Of a stretch of DNA of 64,000 nucleotides, positions 44,521 through 54,694 are shown piece by piece. Source of the stretch: Odiellus spinosus (lineage: Eukaryota; Arthropoda; Arachnida; Opiliones; Phalangiidae); contig OY987236.1 of NCBI GenBank assembly GCA_963920705.1, positions 12,882,190 to 12,946,189 of the forward strand, given 5' to 3'. Each line of letters opens with the position of its first letter. The first letter of the stretch is position 1. Made by a program: the position numbers and the translations under genes. Below the pieces are notes generated by a model, which worked only from the letters and a program-made list of their open reading frames with translations, did no database searches and was not told the origin of the DNA.

Positions 44521-46075
44521 TGTGGTGTTTTTCTCGACTTGTGGTGATGTTCTCGAATTGTTGTAGACTAGAATGAATGAAATGTCGCCTTGTTTGTGAC
44601 CATATAAATGGGGAAAACTCGTCCGATAAGGGAACCAGGTTAAGGGGGAGGAGGTGAATAGACAAACTAAGTATCTATGTCATAGCATGGCATCCTTCAC
44701 ACCTGCAGGAATCGGGATAAATATGATCCCGAGATAAAATTAGCCATAAAGAGAGATCATCATTATTTTCCATCTGTTTAGTCTCCCTGACCTATTCGCG
44801 TTTTGCTCATCCTTATCCGTTAATTTGTAGCTATTTCAAATTTTCATTTTTTCTATTATTATTCGATAAGATGGAGATAACGCTCACCTAAGCCATTTTG
44901 ATTTTATTATATCCATGATCTATTGAGCCTATTATTTAATCCTTATCGGTCGTATTTAAAATGTGTTACAAATTAAATGCTGGTCACTGATCGCGATTAT
45001 CACGCGATTGTAGGGTTTATGATCACGTGATTAACTCGTGTGGGAATTGATACATCGGTTAAGTTTTTTCTAACCGGATAGCAACTAATTTTAATTATTT
45101 ATAATGAGATTATTATTAAAAAAAAAACAATTATACTAAACTTGGTGTAACATATATTTTATTTAGAATCCATTTTTCTGTAATTATAACTAGAGTCAAA
45201 AGAACGAAGAAAGACACAAGAACGATTGCCCAATCAGTATGCTTTAAATTGAAATCCCGTTAAGCCTAATTTTCAGAAGTGTTTCGATATTTGTGTGATT
45301 AACTTATCATGTGATAATAAAATGCAAATATTAGAATATTTATAATGTCATATTCTATATTTATAAATCAATATTAAACTACAGTAAATCTCGAAGGTTA
45401 TTTGAATAACCCTATAGGACCTTTATTAAGATAGTTTAAGATAAGACTTGTTCCATTCATGGGCCAATAAATGATAAATCCTGATCATTTCTTTAAAGAG
45501 AGAATGCAACCTAACACATCGAATTGTGAACCTCGTTGAGATCTCGCCTTATCGACGTGCCTTTGCTCATTGGTCGCTGACCCATCAATACGAAGAAATT
45601 CAGTATCTCCGTGAATTCAGCTAAGCCTACTTTCTGGGTAAGTTTTAAATTTATTCCTAGTTTAATATTTGTTTGTAAATTGTTTTACTGGTGAGATTAG
45701 GCCTATTTAAACGATTAGGAATCGATAAAAAATACTTGTTGTTTGGTTTCATTCTCCCTTAAATATAATAACATTGAAAAATAATTCATATATAGATGGC
45801 AATTTTTATTAAAAATCTAAAGATAGATTGTACACGTAAGAATATTATATTAAAGTTTGATGAAAAGTGATCGAAATAGTCAATAATTGCCGCTGATAAA
45901 GGCGGTCCTCATCGTCTCACTGTTAATTGACAATGAAACAAAAATATCAATTCAATAAAAATTAACGGTATGATATTTAATATATACATACATGCCCATA
46001 TCACATTTTTTTGTAATATTATTTAAGTTAGTAATCATTTCAAACATTATTCTTTTAAGCAATACATTATTAAGT
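44521..46075. other. Intergenic, with a TTAA-flanked MITE
   Basis: The first few hundred bases are upstream DNA of the takeout-like gene at 42456; a TATA-like TTTATATGG lies about 80 bp upstream on the - strand. A TTAA MITE sits at 45493-45762. No gene is recognised. Confidence 0.5.
45493..45762. mobile_element. TTAA-flanked foldback MITE, 270-bp copy
   Basis: Ends AGAGAGAATGCAACCTAAC and GGTTTCATTCTCCC with TTAA outside both. The left arm is shorter than in the 4759-5205 copy, so this is an internally deleted member. Confidence 0.7.
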
Positions 46076-47744
46076 TTAAAAATTAATTCCCGGACCTGGC
46101 AGGTTGGAGATTGATTTGTTAATAGCCTTGAGGATAGGTCCAGAAATCTTGCTCTTGAGAACATTCTTGAACATATTGGTAAAAGCGAAACCCATTCCGT
46201 TCAAAATCCAGTTCAAAGGTCCTAAGTTCTTGAAATTAACCGAAATTTTTCCAATCTTGTGAATGGTCATCTCAGTGGCTTTGGGTTTAACTCCGTTCTT
46301 TGAATTGGCTGGAACCTCCATAGCGATAGTGGCCTTCAAGTACTTAATCGTTGACGACATATACCAAGGAATGTTCAGTTTGCCAAACCAGGCTCTGGCG
46401 TCCGTTCCAACGTTCATGTTTTCCACTGCCAATGTTGCTTTGACTTTGATGATATCGCCTTCGAAATCCAGAGTAGCGTCTCCAGCTCGGTGTAGAGTTG
46501 CTAGGCCTAGAATTCAATCAATATCAATCTAGATAAGTGTTCCAATTACTTTAATTACAACCGAAAATAAAAGGAAAATACCTTTTAAAAGTCCATTGGT
46601 CGCCTTGAAACCGCCGTGAAATCTTACTTTAAAAAAAAGGGGAATATATATGTTGGTGTGTCAAAATGTCAAATCAAAAATAAAACTTTGTGTCCGATTC
46701 TCACAATAAATTACCCATAAAGAGGTAAAGGGAGGGGGGAGAAATGTATAAATTTGACAAAATATTACCAAAGGAAAAATCTCTAAATTTGACAAAAAAT
46801 TACCAAAGGAAAAATCTCTAAATTTGACAAATAATTTCCAAAGGAATAAATCTCTAAATTTGACACGTTACTTCTAAATTTGACAAAAAAGTCAAGTTTA
46901 GCCCCCTGCCAATACGATTTAAGAACAGTAAATAGTAACCACCGTGCGGCCAAACTTATCACGACTTAAGGATTCATACCTAAACCAACTTTCTTGTCGA
47001 AACCTTTGTTGATGTCGGGGAGGCTGAGTGGATCGAGGTTCGATTCGAAGAATGATTCTCTCGCGTTTTTCAACAGTTCGTCCAAGTACTGATTAGCGTT
47101 ACCCACCGCCGTTTGGTACTCGTAGTGACCCATTACGCCGTGCGTTTCATTTTGCGGTTGACCTATATCTTCTTCGGGGTATTCTGAAAATATGAAAATA
47201 AAACTTTACATGAATTTTTCAAATTGAAAATGTTAATTGCATATTTCATCTAACGTAATTATATTTAATTATATTGAAAATAGAGTATTAAAGGGTGAGT
47301 AAAGCCTTACAACAGGTGATTTTCAATCGATATATTCAACGTCCACTAATAAAAATGTTTTCTTAATAGGAAAGTAGAAATCAATGGAGAATTTGGTATC
47401 TCGCCGTTAACCAGTCTCCAGCGAATTACTCCTCAAGTAGACTCTTTTATTCGTTGGCTGAAGACTGTTTAACAGTGAGATTTCAGTCTCTCCTTGTTAA
47501 AAACTGATTATGGGGTGTGGCTACACTAATGGAGTTATCCATCTTGTTTTTCTACCTTAGTGAATTAGGTTTGTTTCAAGTATTAGGAAGCGATAGAAAC
47601 ATTCTAGTTGTGGGGCTTCATTGTCCCTTTTCTTGAAAATATTAACAAAATGTCTAACAAAAACTTACCAATAACGATGGATTCACATTGTACGTGACTT
47701 AAGAAGGCCAGGATCGCCAAGCAACTCAGTGTTTTAAACGTCAT
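46076..47744 (-). CDS. Group-7-allergen-like secreted protein B
   Basis: Four exons on the - strand: 47669-47744, 46980-47183, 46582-46626 (only 45 bp) and 46076-46506, together 756 nt or 251 aa. The signal peptide begins MTFKTLSCLAILAFLSH. Landmarks are NANQYLDELLKNARESF, SNLDPLSLPD, FHGGFKATNGLLKG, LATLHRAGDATLD, ENMNVGTDARAWFGKL, ATEMTIHKIGKI and NFKNLGPLNWILNGMGF. It is the closest relative of the gene at 40120 but has an extra intron splitting the central strand, with a micro-exon coding VRFHGGFKATNGLLK. Intron 2 (the longer one next to the micro-exon) holds a 35-bp repeat. Secreted carrier function is inferred from family; the ligand is unknown. Confidence 0.87.
46745..46870. repeat. 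35-bp tandem repeat in intron
   Basis: Three to four copies of a unit of about 35 bp (TAAATTTGACAAAAAATTAC, then CAAAGGAAAAATCTC) inside the intron between exons 2 and 3 of the group-7-like gene at 46076-47744. Confidence 0.85.
47288..47632. mobile_element. Divergent member of the TTAA MITE family
   Basis: The left end is TTAA followed by AGGGTGAGTAAAGCCTTACA, then AACAGGTGATTTTCAATCGA. The right end (GTGGGGCTTCATTGTCCCTT) is a decayed complement without a clear second TTAA. It lies in intron 1 of the group-7-like gene at 46076-47744. Confidence 0.5.
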
Positions 47745-48447
47745 TTTTGAAATGAAGAGAATCTATTTGTACAAGATGACGAAAATCAACTGTTAAGACT
47801 TCTTAACGAGACCCCTGGAAAGATCGTCTGACGAAATCTGCCGCTTAACCTTGGCTTTTTATTGATGGGCATTTATCTATGCATCAGAATTTGATCTTCT
47901 CTTTATCTGATACATATCATTTCAAGCTTGTTTAATTTTTTTTTTTTTTTTTTTTTTTCTGTGAGATGACGGCAGCGTGACTTTACATGACTAGATCGCT
48001 AGAGAATTTTCCATCTGTCTCTTTACTCCGATGCCAAAGTAGCTTCTCCTTCCGCCTCTCTTTTCCTAAATGACGGTCTTGTGATCCCTTAAAATTCCCA
48101 AGAGATTTTACTCTCTACAACTTTACTACGGCTTAAATCGATTGGTTTTATCCCTTGAACGAACTGAATTTGTATCCGAGGAGACGCTAGGAATTAAGGA
48201 ATAGTTACAGGAATGTTGATGATTAGTATTTGTTTCAATCTTCAACTCTGTTAAGGGATTGTTCGCGTACAATTTTCTTTGCTTTTTTCGGCTTCTGGGA
48301 AGAGCTTCTCTCTCTCGGGCTCTTGTGTTCGATTTTTTTCTTTTTGATCTTGATTTCTAAAGAAGTAATGAAATGTTTTCTTTTATTATATGTAATAACT
48401 AATAAAAATACCCGTAATTAGCGTTTTAGTTTCTCCATTCAGTTGAA

Positions 48448-48626
48448 TAGAGATCGGGGTTTGGACAAGAAAATTTCTGATTATTTTATCTTTATTCATA
48501 ACTTAAATTTTTTCGAGGAAAGTCTATTATAAATCCAATGTAATCGCGAATAATTTTCCGATTATTTTTTATTATTAACTGATTAACTGATAGTTGTGGA
48601 TTATTTTGTCCAAACCCCGATCTCTA
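48448..48626 (+). mobile_element. TA-flanked MITE, copy 4
   Basis: 179 bp, almost identical to the copy at 6156-6334 more than 42 kb away. It has perfect GAGATCGGGGTTTGGACAA inverted ends and TA flanks. The close match suggests recent spread. Confidence 0.88.
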
Positions 48627-50950
48627 CAGTTGAATTACAGATTGGAATACAGACAGTGGGGGAAGAAATCACTGGCTAGATATGAATGTTTCTTGATAGA
48701 TGAAGTTAAATGACTGGTTCTACTCGACTTATTGGCTTAATCTGGGCTAATTATTCAATTCATCGGGTAGACACGTAAAAATAAAATACCTAAATATAAC
48801 ATGACTCTACCACGTTCTTTTTCCAACTCTGGCTCTATTAAACTCTGTTAAAAGCCGTATCTTCTCTAGAATTTGCAGCTTTAAAATTATACATTCCCTT
48901 ATGCGCACAGACTATCTTTAACTGTACAATTTGTTAAGGTCAATGTCGTCTGCTAACCAAGAAAAGAAGGGGCTCTACAAATCGCAGATAGTCCCTTTAA
49001 ATGCAATACAATAAAAGATATTCTGATCTCTATTAAATCGAAAACAGTGGACAATCTATATACCAAATGTATAATTAGTAACATAATTATGTTTATAGAT
49101 TACAGTTCAATTAATATATATCTTAGAGTGACAAATATGTCTTGGTATAACGTCCAAGAGTTCCAATAAAAAACCATTAACAATAGATAGTGCGAAAAAC
49201 TGTACTTAGAATTTGAAAACATATTTACTCGTTTTCGAGGCAAAGTTAGGTTTCAGTCTCTCTTTAAATCAAAATCGATATGTCGGCAAACAGCAAACCA
49301 CGACGCAGTACTTTCGGTTTCTGTAACAGAAACCCAAGTGGTCGGTTTTAAAAGGGAAAATTTTTCGTAGCTGCTTTAATTCAAATTTTAAAAAGTGAAA
49401 TGGGGGTTTTCCTTGGCGTGACGCCATCTCATCTAGTTTAAAGAAAATGTTTCAATGGAGACTGGTTTTGAGTGACGGAGATCTTACGAGATTTCATAGA
49501 TCTCCCCCTTTCGTTATTAACGTTTTGTTAGTATAACTAGTTTAAACAAGTAGTCTGCGTGATATCCTTGAACTATGTAGGATTTTATTGTGATTAAGTA
49601 TTTTCCCTATTATTATTTTTCTAAGTAAAATCATCTTTGAAGATCAGATTGACGAAAATCATTCTTGATTTGATATAAAATCGTGAAATGTTTCTGATCA
49701 TTCCTTCTTCCATATTCGAACCGAATGTGATCTAGTTGTTATATATTATAATAACTGAAATTCCTCCTTGTTAAAATTGCCTTTGATAGCGACCACAGCT
49801 GTTTAAAATTATGTTTTCCTTCAAGGCCCGTTTTCACTTGCACGAATCTGCGACGCATTCGTTTTGAGGGTTACTAAACAGGCGCAGATTCACGCAAACC
49901 GATTTTAGCTGCCAAATGAGTTTTGCTACCGACGTAGAAATAATTAAATATGAAAGAGAGACCCACATCATTTCATTTGTATGATCTTTATCATATAGGT
50001 ACCGTTTGATATTTCAACTTCATAAAACTCGCGTCCTTCGAGTTTTATTTGAACGACGCGTTTGTAATTAAAGCCAATAATAATCAATTTATTAAACGAG
50101 ATGAGAATGTGACAATCACTTATTTCAAAATTAAAATTATGAGTTAAGAGATAAATACCAAAAATCAAAAATAAGTACTTTTTTTGCCCAATTCTTTTCA
50201 GCTTTAGCGTTCCCGACAGGCAGACAGACAGACGGATATATATAGAGAATTACATATTTTGATTATTATGATTATTTATACAACGTGACAACAATATAAA
50301 TTTCAAAAGACCGTCGACAAAATGTGTCTATATAATTTTACTCTCTTTACACAAGGCCATTTAAAATCTGATGGCAAAGCAGGGCTAGTTTATTCTAATT
50401 ATTTTTCCTTGTCATATGTATACTATAACGAATGGTACTGGTTTTTGAGGCGTTAACTTTTATTTATGGGTATATGCTTCGGTGATTTCCACGTTAGTAG
50501 TAACTTTATTTAAAAGATCATTAGGTCATCTCAGTATCAAATCAAAAATTTCTAATTTTTTAAAGTACTTCAATCTTTTTCGCTTATTATTCTTCAAATT
50601 CTTCAATTTTTTAATTGCGTATCTATATTTTTATACAAAATTTAATTAATTTGCATATTACGAACGTAATATTTCAAATAAATATTGATAATTCTACTCT
50701 TAAAACCAGATAAAATTAATATTTTTAATAATTGAAATTCGTTTATTACCGGGTAATTTAAATTATTTACAAATAACGAAAATGAATGTGGAACACAATA
50801 TTAAGCCATAATCGAGGTCTTAAGATATTGATAGGTTAAATGGAACACGATAAAATTAAATTATCAATTTTTTTCTATTATTATGGGAGTAAACACCGAT
50901 TAAGTATAATACCTTATGGACTTCAACTGCGTACCTTGTTCCCGTTAGAC

Positions 50951-50958
50951 TATAAAAG
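50951..50958 (+). promoter_or_regulatory. TATA box of group-7-like gene at 51036
   Basis: TATAAAAG, 85 bp upstream of the start codon. Confidence 0.7.
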
Positions 50959-51035
50959 GCCCCATCACCCATTGAGAACCTCACATTCCTTAATCAAAGC
51001 TTAAACTTAATTAGTTAAAGTAACATGTGCAAAAA

Positions 51036-52246
51036 ATGATCTGGAAACCATTCTTTCTCGGTGCCTTTTTCTTGGTTTTTTTTAAAACAGTTTTTTCCAA
51101 AGAAGAATTAGAATATTATAAGTTGGGTATGTCATATCTAAATTAATATAAATTGCCGGTAATTACAGATATATTGTAACGAGCTTAAAAGGAGTTAGAA
51201 TTTGTTAATCACTTCCTTATAAAATCGACTGTAACTTTGGTAGAAATCCAATTTAAAAATCGATTTTTCCTATAAATATTTAGAGGTCTAAGGCTCCTAA
51301 ATTTCCGTAGGAAAATCAGTCAATTATGGAAGTTTCCACGATTGACTGATTGTTGATGTATAAATCAAATTTCTAAGATCAGGATTGTTAGCTCCCTATT
51401 AGAGGATATTACTTTTTTAATGATTTAATTTGGGATAATATTACATTACGAATTTAAGGTCATCTTTTTAATTAAATAACTTATTACTAATCCTTTAAGA
51501 TTATCCTGGGGAAACATTTGTTACGTCATTACACAATAATGAATTAAATGATGGCGATAATGGAGCTAATTACAATGTGGCTAACGCTAATGTATTCTTG
51601 GACATGATGTTAAAAGACGCCGAAAAAAAGATAAAGGATAACAAATTGGATCCTCTTACCCTTCCTGATACGAACAAATTGGTTAAACAACGTCTTTTGG
51701 TTTTAGTATTGGAAGGAGGGTATAGTACAAGAAACGGGAAACTTCACGGTAAATTTTATTTCATCGCTTTCTCTCACTCTTTACATCGATCTTTATATGG
51801 TAATATTGAACAATGATACGTTAGGCCTGTCTACCATCCACCGAGCCGGAAATTCGACTTTGGAAAATAAAGGGGACAGTATGGAAACGGTAGCCACGTT
51901 GTCCTTTCGCCACCTGTCTGTGGAAACGGACGCGCAAGTATGGTTGACCGCAGTCAATGTTCCCTTTCGTATGACAGCCTCCATCGAGTATTTGAAGGCA
52001 ACCATAACGGTGGTGATTCCCTTAAGCAAGGGGGAAAAGATCAGGGCCACCAGTTTTGTCATTAACGAAATTGGCCGAATTTCCATGAAGTTCAAAAACC
52101 TTGGGCCTCTGAACTGGTTGTTAGACGGACTCGGCAGTTTAGTGACCAATATGTTAAAGAATGTTATCAAGAATCAGATATCACACAAAATGCTGGACTC
52201 TATCAACTCGGTCATTCCTAAATTAGCTGGTGGTTTTGGAATTTAA
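51036..52246 (+). CDS. Group-7-allergen-like secreted protein C
   Basis: Three exons: 51036-51126, 51500-51748 and 51825-52246, together 762 nt or 253 aa, with the same intron phases as the gene at 40120. The signal peptide begins MIWKPFFLGAFFLVFFKTVF. Landmarks are ANVFLDMMLKDAEKKIKD, NKLDPLTLPD, LEGGYSTRNGKLHG, GLSTIHRAGNSTLE, TDAQVWLTAVNVPF, ATSFVINEIGRI and KFKNLGPLNWLLDGLGS. A five-codon upstream frame (ATG at 51025) ends with a TGA that overlaps this ATG by two bases, which could favour reinitiation. The gene is convergent with the next one (239 bp between stops). Intron 2 is only 76 bp. The ligand is unknown; secretion and TULIP fold follow from the family. Confidence 0.88.
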
Positions 52247-52485
52247 TTACTAGTACTTTTAACACCAAAGTGACCCAACTAATAATTATTGAAAGGTTCA
52301 TCTTTTGTTAAATATAATATTATACATGTATAGTCAGGTACTCGTAATATCTTAGATGTCTAGTTTTTAATTTATATTATAATATCAGAATTGATGTAAA
52401 TATTTAAATACATAATTAAAATAATTAAAAGACGATTAAATAACTTTTATTTTAAAATATATTTATTGTTATTCTTGTTGGATAT
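52247..52485. other. Convergent 3' region
   Basis: Short AT-rich spacer between two convergent group-7-like genes. A TTTTATTTT near 52446 gives a - strand AATAAA signal; on the + strand only weaker ATTAAA variants are seen. Confidence 0.5.
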
Positions 52486-53428
52486 TTAAAATATTGGTAG
52501 TTTGGAGTCTTGCAAGTACTTCTTGACAATTCCGTGCATGACCTTTTCAGTAACGTTCTTGACGGTTCTCTTTAAGAGATCGGTGATCAATCCGGAGAAG
52601 AAGTTGATCAAGTATTTCAAGGGGCCCAAATTGGTTATTTTTACTTCCAAACCCCTTAAAGCTTTCAAGGAGAACCTAAAATAAGGAGAAATTACATATT
52701 TGAGTCTCATTTTTAGGCACTGAGAACTTACTTGGTCAATTCGGCTTTACTACCGGGAACAGCGGTTCTCGAGAGAAGTTGCAAGTCAATATCCGCGAAA
52801 CCAACTTTGGCAACGATATCGATGGAAGGTCCCAAGTTCATGAACTTAAGGTCGGCGGTAGCCTTGGCGTTAAGAACACCCATGCCCAGAGTAGCGTCAA
52901 CGATCATGGTTCCGTTTCCGAAGGACAGGGTACAGTCGTCGGTCCTGTGCAAGGTGGTTAGTCCGTTGATAATGGTATTTCTGACCTTCATTTCTCCTTT
53001 CCAAGTGACTAGGATGATCTTTCTTTCGAAACCGACCCTCTGGTCGGGCATTAGGTATGGCTCCAAAGGTACGTCAACGTTTTTTCTCATGCTGTCCAAA
53101 AGCATGTCCACGAAGTAGTTGGCATTACCTTTGTCCTCAGGCTTTTGAGCTAATTTTACGATAACAAGAAGTTTGGTGGTTTAAAGGCATTATGAAGGCT
53201 CTCTACCCTAAAGAGTTAAGTTCTAGTTTTCTGAAACCAAACGCTCCTTCAACACGATATATTATTAAATCACATGATTAACTTCTTATATATAAAGGCA
53301 AAGAAATAAATGTATTTATTTCGGTGTCCCTTTAATTATTAATTTGAAAAACAAGCATTGAAATAAATTACAAAATCGTTACCTATGCAGAAAGCGCAAA
53401 CGGACAATAGAATTAAAACCTTAATCAT
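52486..53428 (-). CDS. Group-7-allergen-like secreted protein D
   Basis: Three exons on the - strand: 53383-53428, 52732-53149 and 52486-52675, together 654 nt or 217 aa. Signal peptide MIKVLILLSVCAFCIA, then QKPEDKG. Landmarks are NANYFVDMLLDSMRKNV, EPYLMPDQ, VTWKGEMKVRNTIING, GLTTLHRTDDCTLSF, ADLKFMNLGPSIDIVAKV, GLEVKITNLGPLKYLINFF and a C-terminal helix ending KYLQDSKLPIF. It is shorter than proteins A-C and keeps the regular alternating strands of mite group 7 allergens. The intron before the last exon is phase 2, as in the divergent gene at 25980, not as in A-C. Codons ending in C or G are far commoner than elsewhere in the window (GAC, AAC, ACC, AAG), which may reflect high expression; that is inference. 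Confidence 0.88.
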
Positions 53429-54415
53429 TTCGGCTCTGTTGTTTTAATTATAATTCTTACACGAGAACTAAACTGTTCAACCAGAAAGAATTGAACCTAA
53501 TAAGACAATTTTTATGATAGAAATACATTTTTAATTATGATTCCATATCAATATTTGATGAGAGTCTACCCACCTGGTAACTATAGATTAAAATAATCGT
53601 GGTATTAAGATCCTGTAAACAAATTAACGCGTTTAATCAAATTCATGTAGTAAAGATAGGAGAACTGCACATGCTTTCACTGGTGATTGTATGTCAAGCA
53701 CTCCATACCTTTATATCCACTGGTTTCAAAATTGAAGTCCACCTATACATAGAAATGCGTCTAAAGAAACCTTGGATATATTTTAACCCTGAATTAATCT
53801 CGTAACAAGATGGTCAAGACTATAGGAATAGGGTCATTCCACACGGGTTCGAACACTCATGTTACCATGGGTCGGCCGATTTTAATGAAATTTTACATAC
53901 GTTAATTTGCGGCTATTTAATGGTCAAATCCCAGTTTTTAGCCCAAAATATTGATTAGAAATAAAACTAGAGGCTTTTGAAAATATCCCCCGTTTTTAGG
54001 TGTCCGCCATGACGATATTCGTACCCCTAAACATTATGGCGAATAACTTTTTCCCAGTTTGATCAAATCTCATGATATTTTCAGTTTTAAGGTAATATAT
54101 AGCTTAGATTTCAATAGCGCTAACGAAATGTTTCTATCTTTAATGGTGTTCTCGCAAATAGGGGTCCTTTCCAAAATTTTGAAGAAGGGGGGGGGTCAAC
54201 TTCGAAGCGCAGCTCTGAAAAAGGCGCAACTTCGATTTTGAATTTTTTGCCAGTAATAGATAGCCCTATACCTAGGCTTTAATTTCATATCCAATTTGTT
54301 TGTGATATTTGGGTGCTAAAGACCGAAAAACGTGAAAAATCAATTTTGAAGAAAAACACATTTTTTTGGAATTAAATAATTTTTTATTTGGCCATAAATA
54401 ATGCTCGCGCATTAT
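53429..54415. other. Intergenic DNA
   Basis: Upstream DNA of the group-7-like gene at 52486 and unassigned sequence. No exon set is supported. Confidence 0.4.
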
Positions 54416-54694
54416 CTAGGCATAGTTTGGTCGTTTTAAATTTGTAAGTTCCCTGTCTGAATGATATTGTAGCGGCACATTATTGAAAAGGGCAGGTAAA
54501 ATGCATAAAATGGAATTTACAGGTACAAAACTTATATCATTTTGAGATTCCGAAGAAACTATCGCGTTACCTTTGTTGCATTTCATTAATCTGAGAAGGA
54601 AGTGATTTTCTTCTTCATTGGCTTCTAACACTAAGGCCACCTACCAATCCTCGTCATATTTGGCCGCTACATAGTCCCCAACAGAAACATCGTC
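54416..54694 (-). pseudogene. Degraded fragment of a repeat-associated protein
   Basis: The reverse strand reads VGDYVAAKYDEDW, then a stop, then VALVLEANEEENHFLLRL and later DISFVPVNSILCILP. The pattern GDYVAxxYDxxWYxxxV...W/FVPxxNILC resembles a C-terminal segment seen in many repetitive insect proteins, recalled rather than searched. The in-frame stop directly after the conserved Trp and the lack of flanking exons indicate a dead fragment. Confidence 0.4.

Larger units (their letters stand above)
47745..51035. other. Intergenic, 3.3 kb, no gene recognised
   Basis: It contains a poly(T) run (about 47937-47959), a TA-flanked MITE (48448-48626), a relative of the TATACTCC MITE (48891-49003) and otherwise AT-rich DNA. 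A 66-codon reverse open frame at 49968-50168 has no family features. Confidence 0.5.
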
